DNA of 64,000 nucleotides from Negativicutes bacterium. GTDB lineage: Bacteria; Bacillota; Negativicutes; Anaeromusales; Anaeromusaceae. The notes beneath the pieces were generated by a model. It was given only the letters and a program-made list of their open reading frames with translations. It was not told the origin of the DNA and made no database searches. Each line of letters starts with the position of its first letter. The first letter of the stretch is position 1. Shown one piece after another: positions 16,426 through 26,129 of this stretch. The position numbers and the translations under genes are program-made. The DNA is taken from the NCBI GenBank assembly GCA_009929485.1, contig SAAJ01000001.1, forward strand, positions 62,001 to 126,000, read 5' to 3'.

Positions 16426-19400
16426 GTGCTGTTACGAAAACTGGAAGCTCATGGCTTTAAATCGTTCGCAGACCGTACTGAATTGGAATTTGACGAAGGA
16501 ATTACAGCGATTGTCGGGCCTAACGGCAGCGGCAAGAGCAATATTTCCGACGCGATCTTGTGGGTGTTGGGCGAACAGAGCGCCAAAACTCTGCGCGGCG
16601 CCAAAATGGAGGATGTTATTTTTTCCGGCAGTGCAGGGAGGCGCCCTTTGGGCATGGCTGAAGTGTCATTGACCTTTGACAATACAGACGGTACCTTGCC
16701 TATTGAGTATAGTGAAGTCATTTTTACCCGCCGCGTCTATCGTTCCGGTGAAAGCGAATACTATTTAAATAAACGTTCTTGTCGTCTCAAGGACATTCAT
16801 GAGCTTTTGGCTCATACCGGCCTGGGCAAGGACTCTATGGTTGTTATTGGACAAAATCGCGTAGACGAAGTGCTGAACAGCAAACCGGAAGAACGACGCT
16901 TGTTGTTTGAGGATGCGGCAGGAATCAGTAAATATAAGCAGCGCAAACGGGACGCCATGCGCAAAATGGAGGAAACCGAGCTAAATCTGACGCGCGTAGC
17001 AGATATTCGCGGCGAAATTTCCGCGAGATTAGAACCTATGGCGGAGAGCGCCCGTAAAGCGAAAGAACATAAAGAACTGGCGCGACAGTTGCGCAGCCAG
17101 CAAGTATCTATGCTGTGTCAGCGGCTGGAGCAGGCGCAAAGCCAGCAAGAGCGTTGGCGCGGCGAAGCGGCGGCGCTGCAGCAGGATTATGAAGCAGGTC
17201 GCACGGCGTTATATGCGGCAGAGAGCGAGGCCGCCCGCTGCGGGGAGTTGCGCAGCCAGGCGGAAGCGTCTTGGACGGCAGCGCAGCAGCAACTTCGCAG
17301 CTGCCAGGAAGAAGGAGACGCGCTGCAACAGCAGCAGGCGGTTTTGGCGGAGCGGTCCTTGCAGGAAGAGGAGCGCAGCCGGCGCTTAGCCCAAGAGCAG
17401 GTGGAATATGCGCAGTTAGCGCAGCGCACCCGAGCGCAGGGAGAAAACGTGTCTGCCGAGTGGCAGCAGCAAGCGGGAGCGTTGTTGCAATGTACGAAAG
17501 AAGTTAAAGAACGAGAAACAACGCTGCAACAATTGCAGGAAGAATTGACGGCGCTAGAAACGCAGGTGGCTTCCGGCAAAGAAGCGGAAATGAGCCGGAT
17601 GCAGAAATTGCTGCAATTGCGTCACGAAGTCCAGCAGCACGAGCAGGAAGGAAGCCGGCTGGAAGAGGAACTGGTGCGCGTCGCCGGCGAAGAAACACAG
17701 CAGCAGCAGCAACTAGGTGTTGTAACGGGTCAAGAGAAAAAACTGCAGCAACAAGAAGACGAGCTGCAGCAGCGTATGCGAGCGGCGCGGCTGCAGGGGC
17801 AGCGCGAGCAAGAACAAAGTCAGCGTAAGCGCGAAGAGCGGCAGCAGCGGCAGCAGGAGCTGCAAAAGCTGCAACTACAGCAGCGGGAATGGACGACAAG
17901 ACGGCAAGTGTTGCAGCAGATGAAAGAGGCGCATGAAGGCTTTGGACGCGGCGTAAAGGCCTTGCTGCAGAGTAAGGCGGCTTGGCGCAGCGGCATTCAC
18001 GGACCGGTTGCAGAGCTTATTCGCGTTTCCTCCCGCTATGTAACAGCCGTGGAAACCGCTTTAGGCGGAGCTATGCAGCATGTGGTGGTAGAACGGGAGG
18101 AAGTGGCGCGTGACGCGATAGCCTTTTTGAAAGCGCAGCGCCTGGGGCGCGCGACGTTTTTACCCTTGAGCGCGTTGCGGCTCCAGACTCCGCGAGATGC
18201 GGAGCTGCGGGCGGTTAAGCTGCCTGGGGCTCTTGGGTTTGCCTCCGATATGATCGAGTGTGCGGCGGAACATGAAGCGGCGGTTAAATTTTTGCTGGGC
18301 CGTACGGTTATTGTAGAAACCTTGGATGAAGCCATTACGATTGCCCGCCAGACCGGTCATAGTGTAAAACTGGTGACCCTGGACGGCGAAGTGCTCAGTC
18401 CGGGCGGGGCTATGAGCGGCGGCAGCCAGCAACGGCGCGAAAGCGGCGTGCTGGGACGTGAAAGCGAGCTGGAAGAGCTGAGCCTTCGCATTGCTGAAGG
18501 AGCTGAAAAACTGCGGGAAACGGAAGCGCAGTTGGAACGATTGCAGCGGGAAGGACAAGAGCTGCAGTCTCAATTGGAGCAAATACGACAGCAGCTGCAA
18601 GCGCTGCAAGTAGAACATACGGCCTGGGAAGGGCGAAGCCAGGCTTGCGCTAAAGAGAGGCAGCGTTGGCAGGGCGTTGGCGAAAGTCTTAAGCAGCGGC
18701 GCAGAGATTTGGAATTGGCTTTGGCACGGGTCCGGCAGCGGCGGCAAGAGCTGTCCGAATCGCTGACGACGTTTGAAGCGGCTGACCATGTGCAACGCGA
18801 GGATGTGTCGTTGCAGCAGGAACAACAGGTTGCGCTTACGCGTCGAAGGGAAGAGGAGCAAAGCCGCCTTATGGCGGCTAAGGTGCGGCAGGCCGCTTTA
18901 GAGGAACAGCGAAGACAGATGGAAGAGCGGCTGCGCGGCATGGAAGCGGAACTGGAGCATGTAAAACGCAAACAAGAGCAGCTCCTGGCGGAACACGGCG
19001 TGTTGCAGGCGCAACAGCAAGAAACGCAGCAAGCCTTAGCTGCGATTACTGCGGTGCAGGAAGAGCTTGTCGCCAAACAAAAGGCGGCGGAAGACGCGGC
19101 GGCGAAAACGCAAAGCGAACGGGTGCAGCAAGAGACTGTTTGGCGTCAGTCGCTGGAGGCTCAGGAAGCTTGCCGACGTCAGAGTCAGGAACTAGAGCGC
19201 AAAGTTCATGCCATTGAACTGCAGACTGCTAAAGCGGACTATGAGGTAGAGGCGGCGCAGACCCAACTATGGGAGCAGTTTTCTTTGCGTTCTCAAGAGG
19301 CGCAGGAGTGGCGCGTAGAGGGAAACACCGCCTCTTTTAACTCGGCTATCGCCCGGCTGGAAAGAGATATCGAGGCCTTAGGACCGGTCAATCTCAACGC

Positions 19401-19998
19401 AGAAAAAGAATACGCGGCGTTGCTGGAGCGCCATGAGTTTCTAGAAGGGCAGTTCGAGGACTTAGCGTCCAGTCTGGAGCAATTACGGCAGGTTATCTCC
19501 GAAATGGACGCGACTATGTCCAGTCAGTTCAAAGAAGCTTTTCAGCGAATCAATGAATACTTTTCGGCATCTTTCCAAAGTTTGTTTGGCGGCGGCAAGG
19601 CGGAACTGCGCCTAACGGCGCCGGATAATTTATTGGAAACCGGTATTGAGATTTTTGTGCAGCCTCCTGGGAAAAAGACGCAGCATTTGGCGCTCTTGTC
19701 CGGTGGCGAACGGGCGTTGACGGTGATTGCGCTGCTGTTTTCCTTCTTGCGGCATAGGCCGGCGCCGTTTTGCATGGTCGATGAAATTGACGCGCCTCTG
19801 GACGAGGCTAATTTGCGTCGCTTTAGTCGTTTCTTGCGCGAATATGCGGCGCACACGCAGTTTCTGGTGGTGACGCACCGTAAGGGGACGATGGAGGCGG
19901 CAGACCGTCTGCACGGGGTAACGCTGCATGAAAACGGCGTCTCTCGCATTATTTCCGTAGAACTTAGTAATGAAGAAAAGCAGTCTTCCGCCAGCTAA
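16426..19998 (+). CDS. smc: Chromosome segregation protein SMC
   Basis: A 1190-residue SMC ATPase. Walker A GPNGSGKSNISD is near residue 32. A first coiled coil rich in Gln and Glu spans about 170-505. The hinge is about 520-665, ending GGAMSGG. A second coiled coil spans about 680-990. The signature motif LSGGERA is near 1090 and Walker B FCMVDEIDAPLD near 1115. It works with ScpA and ScpB (not here) to compact and segregate the chromosome. It starts at GTG 16426 without a strong ribosome site. It is followed by ftsY, as in many Firmicutes. Confidence 0.97.
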   Translation: MLLRKLEAHGFKSFADRTELEFDEGITAIVGPNGSGKSNISDAILWVLGEQSAKTLRGAKMEDVIFSGSAGRRPLGMAEVSLTFDNTDGTLPIEYSEVIFTRRVYRSGESEYYLNKRSCRLKDIHELLAHTGLGKDSMVVIGQNRVDEVLNSKPEERRLLFEDAAGISKYKQRKRDAMRKMEETELNLTRVADIRGEISARLEPMAESARKAKEHKELARQLRSQQVSMLCQRLEQAQSQQERWRGEAAALQQDYEAGRTALYAAESEAARCGELRSQAEASWTAAQQQLRSCQEEGDALQQQQAVLAERSLQEEERSRRLAQEQVEYAQLAQRTRAQGENVSAEWQQQAGALLQCTKEVKERETTLQQLQEELTALETQVASGKEAEMSRMQKLLQLRHEVQQHEQEGSRLEEELVRVAGEETQQQQQLGVVTGQEKKLQQQEDELQQRMRAARLQGQREQEQSQRKREERQQRQQELQKLQLQQREWTTRRQVLQQMKEAHEGFGRGVKALLQSKAAWRSGIHGPVAELIRVSSRYVTAVETALGGAMQHVVVEREEVARDAIAFLKAQRLGRATFLPLSALRLQTPRDAELRAVKLPGALGFASDMIECAAEHEAAVKFLLGRTVIVETLDEAITIARQTGHSVKLVTLDGEVLSPGGAMSGGSQQRRESGVLGRESELEELSLRIAEGAEKLRETEAQLERLQREGQELQSQLEQIRQQLQALQVEHTAWEGRSQACAKERQRWQGVGESLKQRRRDLELALARVRQRRQELSESLTTFEAADHVQREDVSLQQEQQVALTRRREEEQSRLMAAKVRQAALEEQRRQMEERLRGMEAELEHVKRKQEQLLAEHGVLQAQQQETQQALAAITAVQEELVAKQKAAEDAAAKTQSERVQQETVWRQSLEAQEACRRQSQELERKVHAIELQTAKADYEVEAAQTQLWEQFSLRSQEAQEWRVEGNTASFNSAIARLERDIEALGPVNLNAEKEYAALLERHEFLEGQFEDLASSLEQLRQVISEMDATMSSQFKEAFQRINEYFSASFQSLFGGGKAELRLTAPDNLLETGIEIFVQPPGKKTQHLALLSGGERALTVIALLFSFLRHRPAPFCMVDEIDAPLDEANLRRFSRFLREYAAHTQFLVVTHRKGTMEAADRLHGVTLHENGVSRIISVELSNEEKQSSAS

Positions 19999-20050
19999 GA
20001 AGCAATTTTAAGCCGGCGGTGTGAATTTTAGAGAAGAGGTGCGAAGAAGA

Positions 20051-20965
20051 ATGGGTTTTTTTGATCGGTTAAAATCGGGCTTGGAAAAGACGCGCAAGTC
20101 TTTTGCAGAGAAAATAGAACAGGTAATTAAGGGCTATGCCGATATTGATGAGGAATTTTTAGATGATATTGAAATGGCGTTGTTGACCTCGGATGTTGGC
20201 GTAACAGTTACGTCGCGGTTGATGCAGGACATCCGCACAGGCATAAAAGCTAAAGAAATCAACCAGCCTGACGATTTGCGGCCCTTTTTGGCGCAGCGCA
20301 TCAGTTCCATGCTCAATGAGGGAACGGCTGCTATGCAGTTGCCGGAAAAGAGCGTAGGCGTTATTTTGGTGGTTGGCGTCAATGGCGTAGGCAAGACGAC
20401 TACGATTGGAAAATTGGGGCATTTTTACGCAGCTCAAGGCAAAAAGGTGCTTCTAGCGGCGGCGGATACCTTTCGTGCGGCGGCGATTGACCAGCTGGAG
20501 ATTTGGGGTCAGCGCGCCGGCTGCGAAGTGATCAAGCATGCAGAAGGTTCGGATCCGGCGGCGGTGGCGTTTGACGCGCTGCAAGCAGCTAAAGCCAGGA
20601 ACTTTGACATAGTGATCATCGATACGGCCGGCAGGCTGCACAATAAGGGAAATCTTATGGAGGAGCTGCGGAAGATTTACCGGATTATTGGCCGGGAAGT
20701 GGAAGGAGCGCCGCATGAAACATTGTTAGTGCTGGATGCTACAACAGGGCAAAATGCCTTGAATCAGGCCCGGGTGTTCGGAGAAGTCAGCGATGTGACT
20801 GGCGTGGCTTTGACCAAGCTGGACGGGACGGCTAAGGGAGGCGTGATTGTGGCTGTTAAGAGTGAATTGGGCGTGCCTGTCAAGTGGATTGGCGTTGGCG
20901 AAGGCATGGACGATTTGCGGCCTTTTGATGCGGAGGAGTTTGCACAAGCTTTATTTGCCAACTAA
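20051..20965 (+). CDS. ftsY: Signal recognition particle receptor FtsY
   Basis: A 304-residue SRP GTPase. The short N domain begins MGFFDRLKSGLEKTRKSF. The G domain contains GVNGVGKTTTIGKL (G1), ADTFRAAAIDQL, DTAGR (G3) and TKLDGTAKGG (G4). It lacks the long acidic A domain of the E. coli protein, as usual in Firmicutes. ATG 20051 is chosen by fit to the family start and AGAGGTG upstream; a GTG at 20021 adds ten untypical residues. Confidence 0.95.
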   Translation: MGFFDRLKSGLEKTRKSFAEKIEQVIKGYADIDEEFLDDIEMALLTSDVGVTVTSRLMQDIRTGIKAKEINQPDDLRPFLAQRISSMLNEGTAAMQLPEKSVGVILVVGVNGVGKTTTIGKLGHFYAAQGKKVLLAAADTFRAAAIDQLEIWGQRAGCEVIKHAEGSDPAAVAFDALQAAKARNFDIVIIDTAGRLHNKGNLMEELRKIYRIIGREVEGAPHETLLVLDATTGQNALNQARVFGEVSDVTGVALTKLDGTAKGGVIVAVKSELGVPVKWIGVGEGMDDLRPFDAEEFAQALFAN

Positions 20966-20975
20966 CCAAGAATGC

Positions 20976-20991
20976 CAAGTAAAAGTACTTG
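20976..20991 (+). promoter_or_regulatory. Upstream 16-bp dyad of the ylxM promoter
   Basis: CAAGTAAAAGTACTTG has perfect six-base arms (CAAGTA/TACTTG). It overlaps the start of the -35 box. A near-identical dyad lies at 21029-21044, centred 53 bp away, about five helical turns. Confidence 0.6.
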
Positions 20992-21017
20992 ACGCCCATC
21001 CTTGAAGTGCGTATAAT
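20989..21017 (+). promoter_or_regulatory. Promoter of the ylxM-ffh-rpsP operon
   Basis: TTGACG at 20989-20994 and perfect TATAAT at 21012-21017 with a 17-bp spacer. It is flanked by two related dyads, one over the -35 and one just after the expected start. Confidence 0.88.
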
Positions 21018-21028
21018 AAAGCAGGTGT

Positions 21029-21044
21029 CAAGTATTAGAACTTG
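21029..21044 (+). promoter_or_regulatory. Downstream 16-bp dyad of the ylxM promoter
   Basis: CAAGTATTAGAACTTG has five-base perfect arms (CAAGT/ACTTG). It lies just after the predicted transcription start near 21024. With the upstream dyad it suggests a repressor that holds both sites on one DNA face. The regulator is unknown. Confidence 0.55.
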
Positions 21045-21064
21045 GCAAGAAGTTGGTGGTGAAC

Positions 21065-21424
21065 ATGTTGGAGAAAATCGTCCGCATTGGACGTCTCTTT
21101 GATTTGTATAGCGCGTTACTGACGGAAAAACAGCAGCGTTGCGTGGAATTACATTATTTGCAGGATTTTTCTCTTTCGGAGATTGCCGAAGAGCTGTGTG
21201 TTTCGCGACAAGCGGTGCATGATATGCTGCGCCGGGCGGAACATATTTTAGAAGAGTATGAAGGAAAATTGCGATTGCTGGAACGGCAGGAACAGGATCG
21301 GGAAATTTTGCGGCAGGTGCAACAGCTTTTAATGAGCCTGCCTGAGAATATGCAAAACATTCCCGCTCTTGGCGAGGCTAGGCGGCAATTGAGTATGCTG
21401 TTGGAGGTTGCTCATGATATTTGA
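21065..21424 (+). CDS. ylxM: YlxM family putative HTH DNA-binding protein (SRP-associated)
   Basis: A 119-residue protein with a sigma-70 region 4-like helix-turn-helix (LTEKQQRCVELHYLQDFSLSEIAEELCVSRQAVHDMLRRAE, about residues 18-60) and a charged helical C-terminus. YlxM genes precede ffh in most Firmicutes, and the protein is reported to influence the SRP pathway. ATG 21065 matches the family N-terminus; TTG and GTG codons just upstream (21053-21059) are possible, and the ribosome site is weak. The stop overlaps ffh by 11 nt. The HTH and the paired dyads at its own promoter make autoregulation conceivable. Confidence 0.9.
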   Translation: MLEKIVRIGRLFDLYSALLTEKQQRCVELHYLQDFSLSEIAEELCVSRQAVHDMLRRAEHILEEYEGKLRLLERQEQDREILRQVQQLLMSLPENMQNIPALGEARRQLSMLLEVAHDI

Positions 21425-22763
21425 GGGCTTAGCCGATAAGTTGCAATCGACATTTAAAAAACTTCGCGGCCGAGGAAAGATTACCGAAGCCGATGTTGCT
21501 GAAGCGCTTCGCGAAGTACGTATGGCCCTGTTGGAAGCCGATGTGCATTTTAAAGTGGTTAAGAATTTAATTGCACGCATTAAGGAACGGGCTGTAGGGC
21601 AAGAAGTGCTGGAAAGTCTGACGCCGGCGCAGCAGGTCGTAAAGATTGTTAACGATGAGCTGACCGAGTTGATGGGCGGCACCCAAAGTCGCATTACTAT
21701 CTCTCCTAAGCCGCCGACAGTGATCATGCTTGTGGGCCTTCAGGGCGCTGGTAAAACGACAACCGTAGGCAAGCTGGGGCAGTATTTGAAAAAACAAGGT
21801 AAAAACCCGCTGTTAGTTGCCGCCGACGTGTACCGGCCTGCGGCTATCAAACAGCTGCAGGTGCTTGGGGAACAGCTGAGCATTCCGGTTTTCACTATGG
21901 AAGAGCCCAAACCGGTGGAAATTGCCAAACAGGCTCTGGAACATGCCAAATTATACGCTCGCGATGTGGTGATCATTGACACTGCAGGACGACTGCATAT
22001 CAACGAAGAGTTGATGCAGGAGCTTAAGGACATTAAAAGTGCGGTCAAACCGCATGAAATTTTGCTTGTAGTCGATGCGATGACCGGTCAGGACGCTGTC
22101 AATGTAGCGGAAAGCTTTAATGGCGATCTGGGGCTGGACGGTATTATTCTTACCAAGCTGGACGGCGATGCCCGCGGCGGAGCGGCTCTTTCGGTAAAAG
22201 CCGTTACCGGTTGTCCGATAAAATTTGCCGGTATGGGCGAGAAACTGGATGCGCTGGAGCCTTTTCATCCAGACCGCATGGCTTCGCGTATTCTCGGCAT
22301 GGGCGATGTGTTGACTCTGATTGAAAAAGCCCAGGCCAGCATCGATTTGGAACAGGCTAAAGAGATGGAGCGCAAACTGCGCAAAGACGACTTTACGCTG
22401 GAGGATTTTCTGGATCAGCTGCAGCAGGTGAAAAAACTGGGACCGCTGGATAAAATTATGGAAATGCTTCCCGGTATGAACCAGCTGACAAAGAACCAGG
22501 ATATCCAGATTGATGAAAAAGAAATTGCCCATGTAGAGGCCATTATTCGCTCTATGACGAGGGCGGAGCGGCGCGATCCCAACCTAATTAACGGCAGCCG
22601 CCGTAAACGCATTGCTGCTGGCAGCGGTACGCGCGTGCAAGACGTCAATAAGCTGTTGAAGCAGTTTGTGGAGGCGCGGAAGATGATGAAGCGCTTCAAG
22701 GATATGCAGAAAATGGGTAAAAATAAACTAAGCAGCATGTTTAAAATGCCGTTTATGAAATAA
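21414..22763 (+). CDS. ffh: Signal recognition particle protein Ffh
   Basis: A 449-residue SRP54 GTPase. NG domain: [14 protein letters not shown] (G1), [27 protein letters not shown]. The methionine-rich M domain covers about residues 300-445 ([47 protein letters not shown]). It binds signal peptides and 4.5S/6S-like SRP RNA; no SRP RNA gene is in the window. ATG 21414 follows TTGGAGG by six bases, inside the ylxM end. Confidence 0.97.
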   Translation: MIFEGLADKLQSTFKKLRGRGKITEADVAEALREVRMALLEADVHFKVVKNLIARIKERAVGQEVLESLTPAQQVVKIVNDELTELMGGTQSRITISPKPPTVIMLVGLQGAGKTTTVGKLGQYLKKQGKNPLLVAADVYRPAAIKQLQVLGEQLSIPVFTMEEPKPVEIAKQALEHAKLYARDVVIIDTAGRLHINEELMQELKDIKSAVKPHEILLVVDAMTGQDAVNVAESFNGDLGLDGIILTKLDGDARGGAALSVKAVTGCPIKFAGMGEKLDALEPFHPDRMASRILGMGDVLTLIEKAQASIDLEQAKEMERKLRKDDFTLEDFLDQLQQVKKLGPLDKIMEMLPGMNQLTKNQDIQIDEKEIAHVEAIIRSMTRAERRDPNLINGSRRKRIAAGSGTRVQDVNKLLKQFVEARKMMKRFKDMQKMGKNKLSSMFKMPFMK

Positions 22764-22788
22764 TGATTCTATAAAGGAGGTGATATCA

Positions 22789-23061
22789 ATGGCAGTAAAA
22801 ATTCGTTTGAATCGCATGGGGGCCAAGAAAAACCCCTTCTATCGCATCGTTGTGGCTGACTCTCGTTCGCCCCGCGATGGCCGTTTCATCGAAATCGTCG
22901 GTCACTATGACTCTACTCGCGAACCCGCAGTAGTAAAAGTGGACGAAGAAAAAGTCCTGGCCTGGTTGCAAAAAGGCGCTCAGCTTACCGATACGGCGAA
23001 AAACATTCTCCGTAAAGAAGGCATCATGAGCAAATGGGATGAAATGAAGCGTTCGAAGTGA
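22789..23061 (+). CDS. rpsP: 30S ribosomal protein S16
   Basis: A 90-residue protein starting [35 protein letters not shown], the S16 signature. ATG 22789 follows AAAGGAGG by eight bases. It is in the usual order ffh-rpsP-khpA. Confidence 0.98.
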   Translation: MAVKIRLNRMGAKKNPFYRIVVADSRSPRDGRFIEIVGHYDSTREPAVVKVDEEKVLAWLQKGAQLTDTAKNILRKEGIMSKWDEMKRSK

Positions 23062-23080
23062 GAAAGAGTGTGATAACGTC

Positions 23081-23311
23081 ATGAAAGAAATCGTTGAAGT
23101 TATCGCCAAAGCCCTGGTACGGCATCCGGAACAGGTACGAGTCGAAGCAGCGGATGACCGTAATGGCACCGTATACGCCTTGCGCGTATCTCCTGAAGAT
23201 ATGGGCAAGGTCATCGGCAAGCAGGGACGGATTGCTAAAGCCATCCGCACTGTCGTGAAAGCGGCGGCGACGCGGGAAAATAAAAAAGTCAACGTGGAAA
23301 TCAGCGAATAA
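23081..23311 (+). CDS. khpA: KH-domain RNA-binding protein KhpA
   Basis: A 76-residue single KH-domain protein (YlqC). GKVIGKQGRIAKAIRTVV contains the GxxG RNA-binding loop (GKQG). In other Firmicutes KhpA pairs with KhpB/EloR in RNA binding linked to cell elongation. It lies between rpsP and ylqD. Confidence 0.95.
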   Translation: MKEIVEVIAKALVRHPEQVRVEAADDRNGTVYALRVSPEDMGKVIGKQGRIAKAIRTVVKAAATRENKKVNVEISE

Positions 23312-23326
23312 AGGTGGATTACCGAC

Positions 23327-23734
23327 ATGGACAGCATGACTCTAAAATGCCCTGTGACCATCAAGGCCAAGGTGACGGAGGAACTCAAGCAGCGTTTGAT
23401 CGCAGAAACCGAAGAAGCCCTGCAAGGGGTGGAGTTGGAACTGCAGCAAATTGAGTTTCACGCTAAGCGTCTGTTGGCGGAACAAGCCAAGCAGGACGCC
23501 CAAGGCCTTGTGGCTCTGCGTCAACAAATTGAGGCAGAAAAGCAAAAGCGCCTGGAATTCAAGAATGAAATGCTGGCCAAGCTCAAGGCCACGCAGGAAC
23601 TCGAACTCGGCTCTGAGATTGTCAGAGGGCAGTTGGAGCGCGTCGTCGATGTGAAGGTAGGCGATGATCTGAACAAGATCATGGGCTCTGAGATCCTTCT
23701 GGAAGACGGCAAAGTTCTGGCTTTCCGCAGCTGA
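23327..23734 (+). CDS. YlqD family protein
   Basis: A 135-residue YlqD-like protein with a central charged coiled coil (about residues 15-85, Glu/Gln/Lys rich). It ends with a beta-rich segment (RVVDVKVGDDLNKIMGSEILLEDGKVLAF) typical of the family. Function unknown. Its constant position before rimM suggests a link to ribosome maturation. Confidence 0.85.
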   Translation: MDSMTLKCPVTIKAKVTEELKQRLIAETEEALQGVELELQQIEFHAKRLLAEQAKQDAQGLVALRQQIEAEKQKRLEFKNEMLAKLKATQELELGSEIVRGQLERVVDVKVGDDLNKIMGSEILLEDGKVLAFRS

Positions 23735-23741
23735 GACCAAG

Positions 23742-24257
23742 ATGACCATGAAAGAGACTAACCGTATATTGGTCGGTCAGATTATTGCCCCGCACGGCGT
23801 GCGGGGTGATGTTCGTGTTAGCCCCCTGACCGATCGGGCGGACCGCTTTGCTGCCTTGAAGTGCGTATTTATGCATAGCGGCGCTGTTTTGACCTTGGAG
23901 CGCGCTAGTGTGCATAAAGGCTTAGCTTTGTTGCATTTTCAAGGCGTAGACACGATTGAAGCCGCTGAGAAGCTGCGGGGGCAGCAACTGTATATTGACC
24001 GTAAAAATGCGGTTCCTTTAGCGGCAGGGCAATACTATACGGCTGATATCCTGGGACTTCGGGTGGTTGATGAGCGAACCGGCGAAGAATTGGGAGAAAT
24101 CGTGCAGATCTTGGAGACGGGCAGCAACGATGTGTATGTGGTGCGTCAAGCTGGACGCAGCCAAGACGTGTTGGTGCCGGCTCTTAAAAGCGTAGTTTCC
24201 GAGATTTCTTTGCAAGAAGGTCTAATGCGTGTACGCTTGCAGGAGGTATGGGAATGA
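23742..24257 (+). CDS. rimM: Ribosome maturation factor RimM
   Basis: A 171-residue protein with the N-terminal RimM barrel ([22 protein letters not shown]) and the C-terminal PRC-like domain ([37 protein letters not shown]). It helps assemble the 30S head around S19. It starts at ATG 23742 or 23748. It overlaps trmD in ATGA. Confidence 0.95.
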   Translation: MTMKETNRILVGQIIAPHGVRGDVRVSPLTDRADRFAALKCVFMHSGAVLTLERASVHKGLALLHFQGVDTIEAAEKLRGQQLYIDRKNAVPLAAGQYYTADILGLRVVDERTGEELGEIVQILETGSNDVYVVRQAGRSQDVLVPALKSVVSEISLQEGLMRVRLQEVWE

Positions 24258-24991
24258 ATTCGCTGCATTTTTCCTTTGTGTCTCTCTTTCCAGAGATGTT
24301 TGCGCCTCTGGAGCATAGCATTTTGAAACGGGCCCGCGACGCGGGCCTGCTTTCCTTTTCCCACATTAATCCCCGGGACTTTGCCTTAGATAAGCATCGT
24401 ATTGTAGATGATACGCCCTTTGGCGGCGGCGCGGGGATGGTGATGAAGCCAGATCCCATTTATCGGGCTGTGCAGTCTGCCAAGGAAAGTGGCGAAGGGC
24501 GCGTCTTGCTCATGTGTCCAGGTGGGACGCCTTTTTCTCAGGCCAAGGCGTTGGAACTGGCCAAGGAGGAGCATCTTATTTTGGTATGCGGCCATTATGA
24601 AGGTATTGACGAACGCGTTCGCCAACATGTGGTGGATGAAGTCATTTCGATCGGCGATTATGTGCTCACAGGGGGCGAACTGCCGGCAATGGTTGTGGCG
24701 GATGCTGTGGCGCGCTTAGTGCCCGGTGTGCTGGGTTCCTGCGATTCTGCGCCGCATGATTCCTTTTATGATGGTCTTTTGGAGTACCCGCAGTATACAC
24801 GGCCGCGCAGTTTTAACGGCTGGGAGGTACCAGAGGTGCTTGTCAGCGGTGATCATGCGAAAATCCAGCGGTGGCGGCGCAAAGAAGCGCTGCGCAATAC
24901 CTGGAAGCGGCGGCCTGATCTGTTAGCAGGGCGCGAACTGGAAAAGGCGGACGCGAAACTGCTGGCGGAAGTCGAGGAGGAAGAGTCATGA
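24254..24991 (+). CDS. trmD: tRNA (guanine-37-N1)-methyltransferase
   Basis: A 245-residue SPOUT methyltransferase. [26 protein letters not shown] and [16 protein letters not shown] form the trefoil-knot SAM site. It methylates G37 of tRNAs to prevent frameshifts. ATG 24254 is preferred over 24248 because AGGAGG is then seven bases away. It couples to rimM and to the next gene through ATGA overlaps. Confidence 0.97.
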   Translation: MNSLHFSFVSLFPEMFAPLEHSILKRARDAGLLSFSHINPRDFALDKHRIVDDTPFGGGAGMVMKPDPIYRAVQSAKESGEGRVLLMCPGGTPFSQAKALELAKEEHLILVCGHYEGIDERVRQHVVDEVISIGDYVLTGGELPAMVVADAVARLVPGVLGSCDSAPHDSFYDGLLEYPQYTRPRSFNGWEVPEVLVSGDHAKIQRWRRKEALRNTWKRRPDLLAGRELEKADAKLLAEVEEEES

Positions 24992-25587
24992 AGGAAAAAG
25001 CAAAGGTTTATGTAGGTCTGGTGCATTATCCGATTTACAACCGGAATATGGATGTAGTAGCTACGGCGGTAACCAATTTTGACGTCCATGATTTGGCCAG
25101 GACCTGCCGGACCTATGATGTAGCGCGTTATTTTGTCATTCATCCTCACGAGAGCCAAGCTCGCCTTGTACAAGACATTATTGGCTATTGGCGGGATGGT
25201 TACGGCAGTGAATACAACCCGGACCGCAAGGAAGCCTTTCAAGTTCTAGAGCTGGCTGCTTCGATTGAAGAGGCGTGCAAGCGCATTGAGGAAGCCGAAG
25301 GACAGCGGCCGTTGATTGTTACTACCGACGCGCGGGTATATCCCAACAGCATTTCCTATCGAACGATGCGCAGCAAGCTTCAGCAGGAGGCGCAACCATG
25401 GCTGATTTTATTTGGTACCGGCTGGGGTATTGAGGCGGAAACGATGAGCCGTTTTGACGCAATCTTAGAGCCAATTTACGGGCCAGGCGAATACAATCAT
25501 CTGCCGGTGCGTTCGGCGGTGGCTATCATTTTGGACCGCTTGCTGGGCGAAGCTTGGTATGAAGCTGAAAGTGCGCGTGAGGATTAA
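24988..25587 (+). CDS. SPOUT-type RNA methyltransferase (TM1570/PF09936-like)
   Basis: A 199-residue protein starting [20 protein letters not shown], with [18 protein letters not shown] and [11 protein letters not shown]. It belongs to a SPOUT-fold family always found next to trmD in Clostridia, Negativicutes and Thermotoga. The RNA target is not established. It overlaps trmD by four bases (ATGA). Confidence 0.85.
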   Translation: MKEKAKVYVGLVHYPIYNRNMDVVATAVTNFDVHDLARTCRTYDVARYFVIHPHESQARLVQDIIGYWRDGYGSEYNPDRKEAFQVLELAASIEEACKRIEEAEGQRPLIVTTDARVYPNSISYRTMRSKLQQEAQPWLILFGTGWGIEAETMSRFDAILEPIYGPGEYNHLPVRSAVAIILDRLLGEAWYEAESARED

Positions 25588-25595
25588 TTTTTTTC

Positions 25596-25624
25596 TTGAG
25601 TTAACTCGGGGAAGATGATATAAT
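25596..25624 (+). promoter_or_regulatory. Promoter of rplS
   Basis: TTGAGT at 25596-25601, a 17-bp spacer and perfect TATAAT at 25619-25624. It lets rplS be transcribed apart from trmD. Confidence 0.85.
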
Positions 25625-25631
25625 TTTAATG

Positions 25632-25680
25632 TTTATAAGGCGGTCCTCTATACCTAAAGCAGGATACGAACGTCTTAATG
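25632..25680 (+). ncRNA. L19 ribosomal protein leader (autoregulatory mRNA element)
   Basis: The leader starts GGCGGTCCTC and ends AGGATACGAACGTC, the conserved halves I recall for the Firmicute L19 leader. AAG-CG/CG-CTT and TCCT/AGGA pair to form a short helix with internal loops. It lies between the rplS promoter and its ribosome site, where it could let L19 repress its own translation. Confidence 0.72.
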
Positions 25681-25694
25681 AAGGAGGAAAACCC

Positions 25695-26036
25695 ATGAAT
25701 CTCATTGAAGCTTTGGAAAAAGAACAACTCCGTACCGACATCCCTGATTTTAAACCAGGCGACACTGTCCGTGCCCACGTAAAAGTTGTCGAGGGTACTC
25801 GTGAACGTGTCCAGGTTTTTGAAGGCGTTGTCATTCATCGTAAAGGTACTGGCGTGCGTGAGACTTTCACCGTTCGCCGCATTTCCTACAATGTAGGTGT
25901 GGAACGTACTTTCCCGGTGCATTCGCCCCGTTTGGAGCGGATCGAAGTAGTGCGCCGCGGTATTGTCCGTCGCGCCAAACTGTACTACCTGCGCAATCTG
26001 CGCGGTAAAGCAGCGCGTATCAGAGAAAGACGCTAA
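25695..26036 (+). CDS. rplS: 50S ribosomal protein L19
   Basis: A 113-residue protein with [66 protein letters not shown] and [17 protein letters not shown], full L19. AAGGAGG precedes ATG 25695. It has its own promoter and RNA leader and ends at a terminator. Confidence 0.98.
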   Translation: MNLIEALEKEQLRTDIPDFKPGDTVRAHVKVVEGTRERVQVFEGVVIHRKGTGVRETFTVRRISYNVGVERTFPVHSPRLERIEVVRRGIVRRAKLYYLRNLRGKAARIRERR

Positions 26037-26041
26037 GCGAC

Positions 26042-26073
26042 GAAAAGGGGACTGGCAGCAGTCCCCTTTTTTC
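26042..26073 (+). terminator. Terminator after rplS
   Basis: AAAAGGGGACT/AGTCCCCTTTT stem with a short loop and T tail. Confidence 0.9.
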
Positions 26074-26129
26074 ATCGTAAATATTAACTAGGTATACGGT
26101 CAGAGGCTTCGAATGGGGGTTTGTGGAAA

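Noticed and set aside
16426-19998. Several long minus-strand and alternate-frame open stretches inside smc
   Set aside because: They mirror the high-GC, Gln/Glu-rich coiled-coil coding and lack starts, ribosome sites or known domains.
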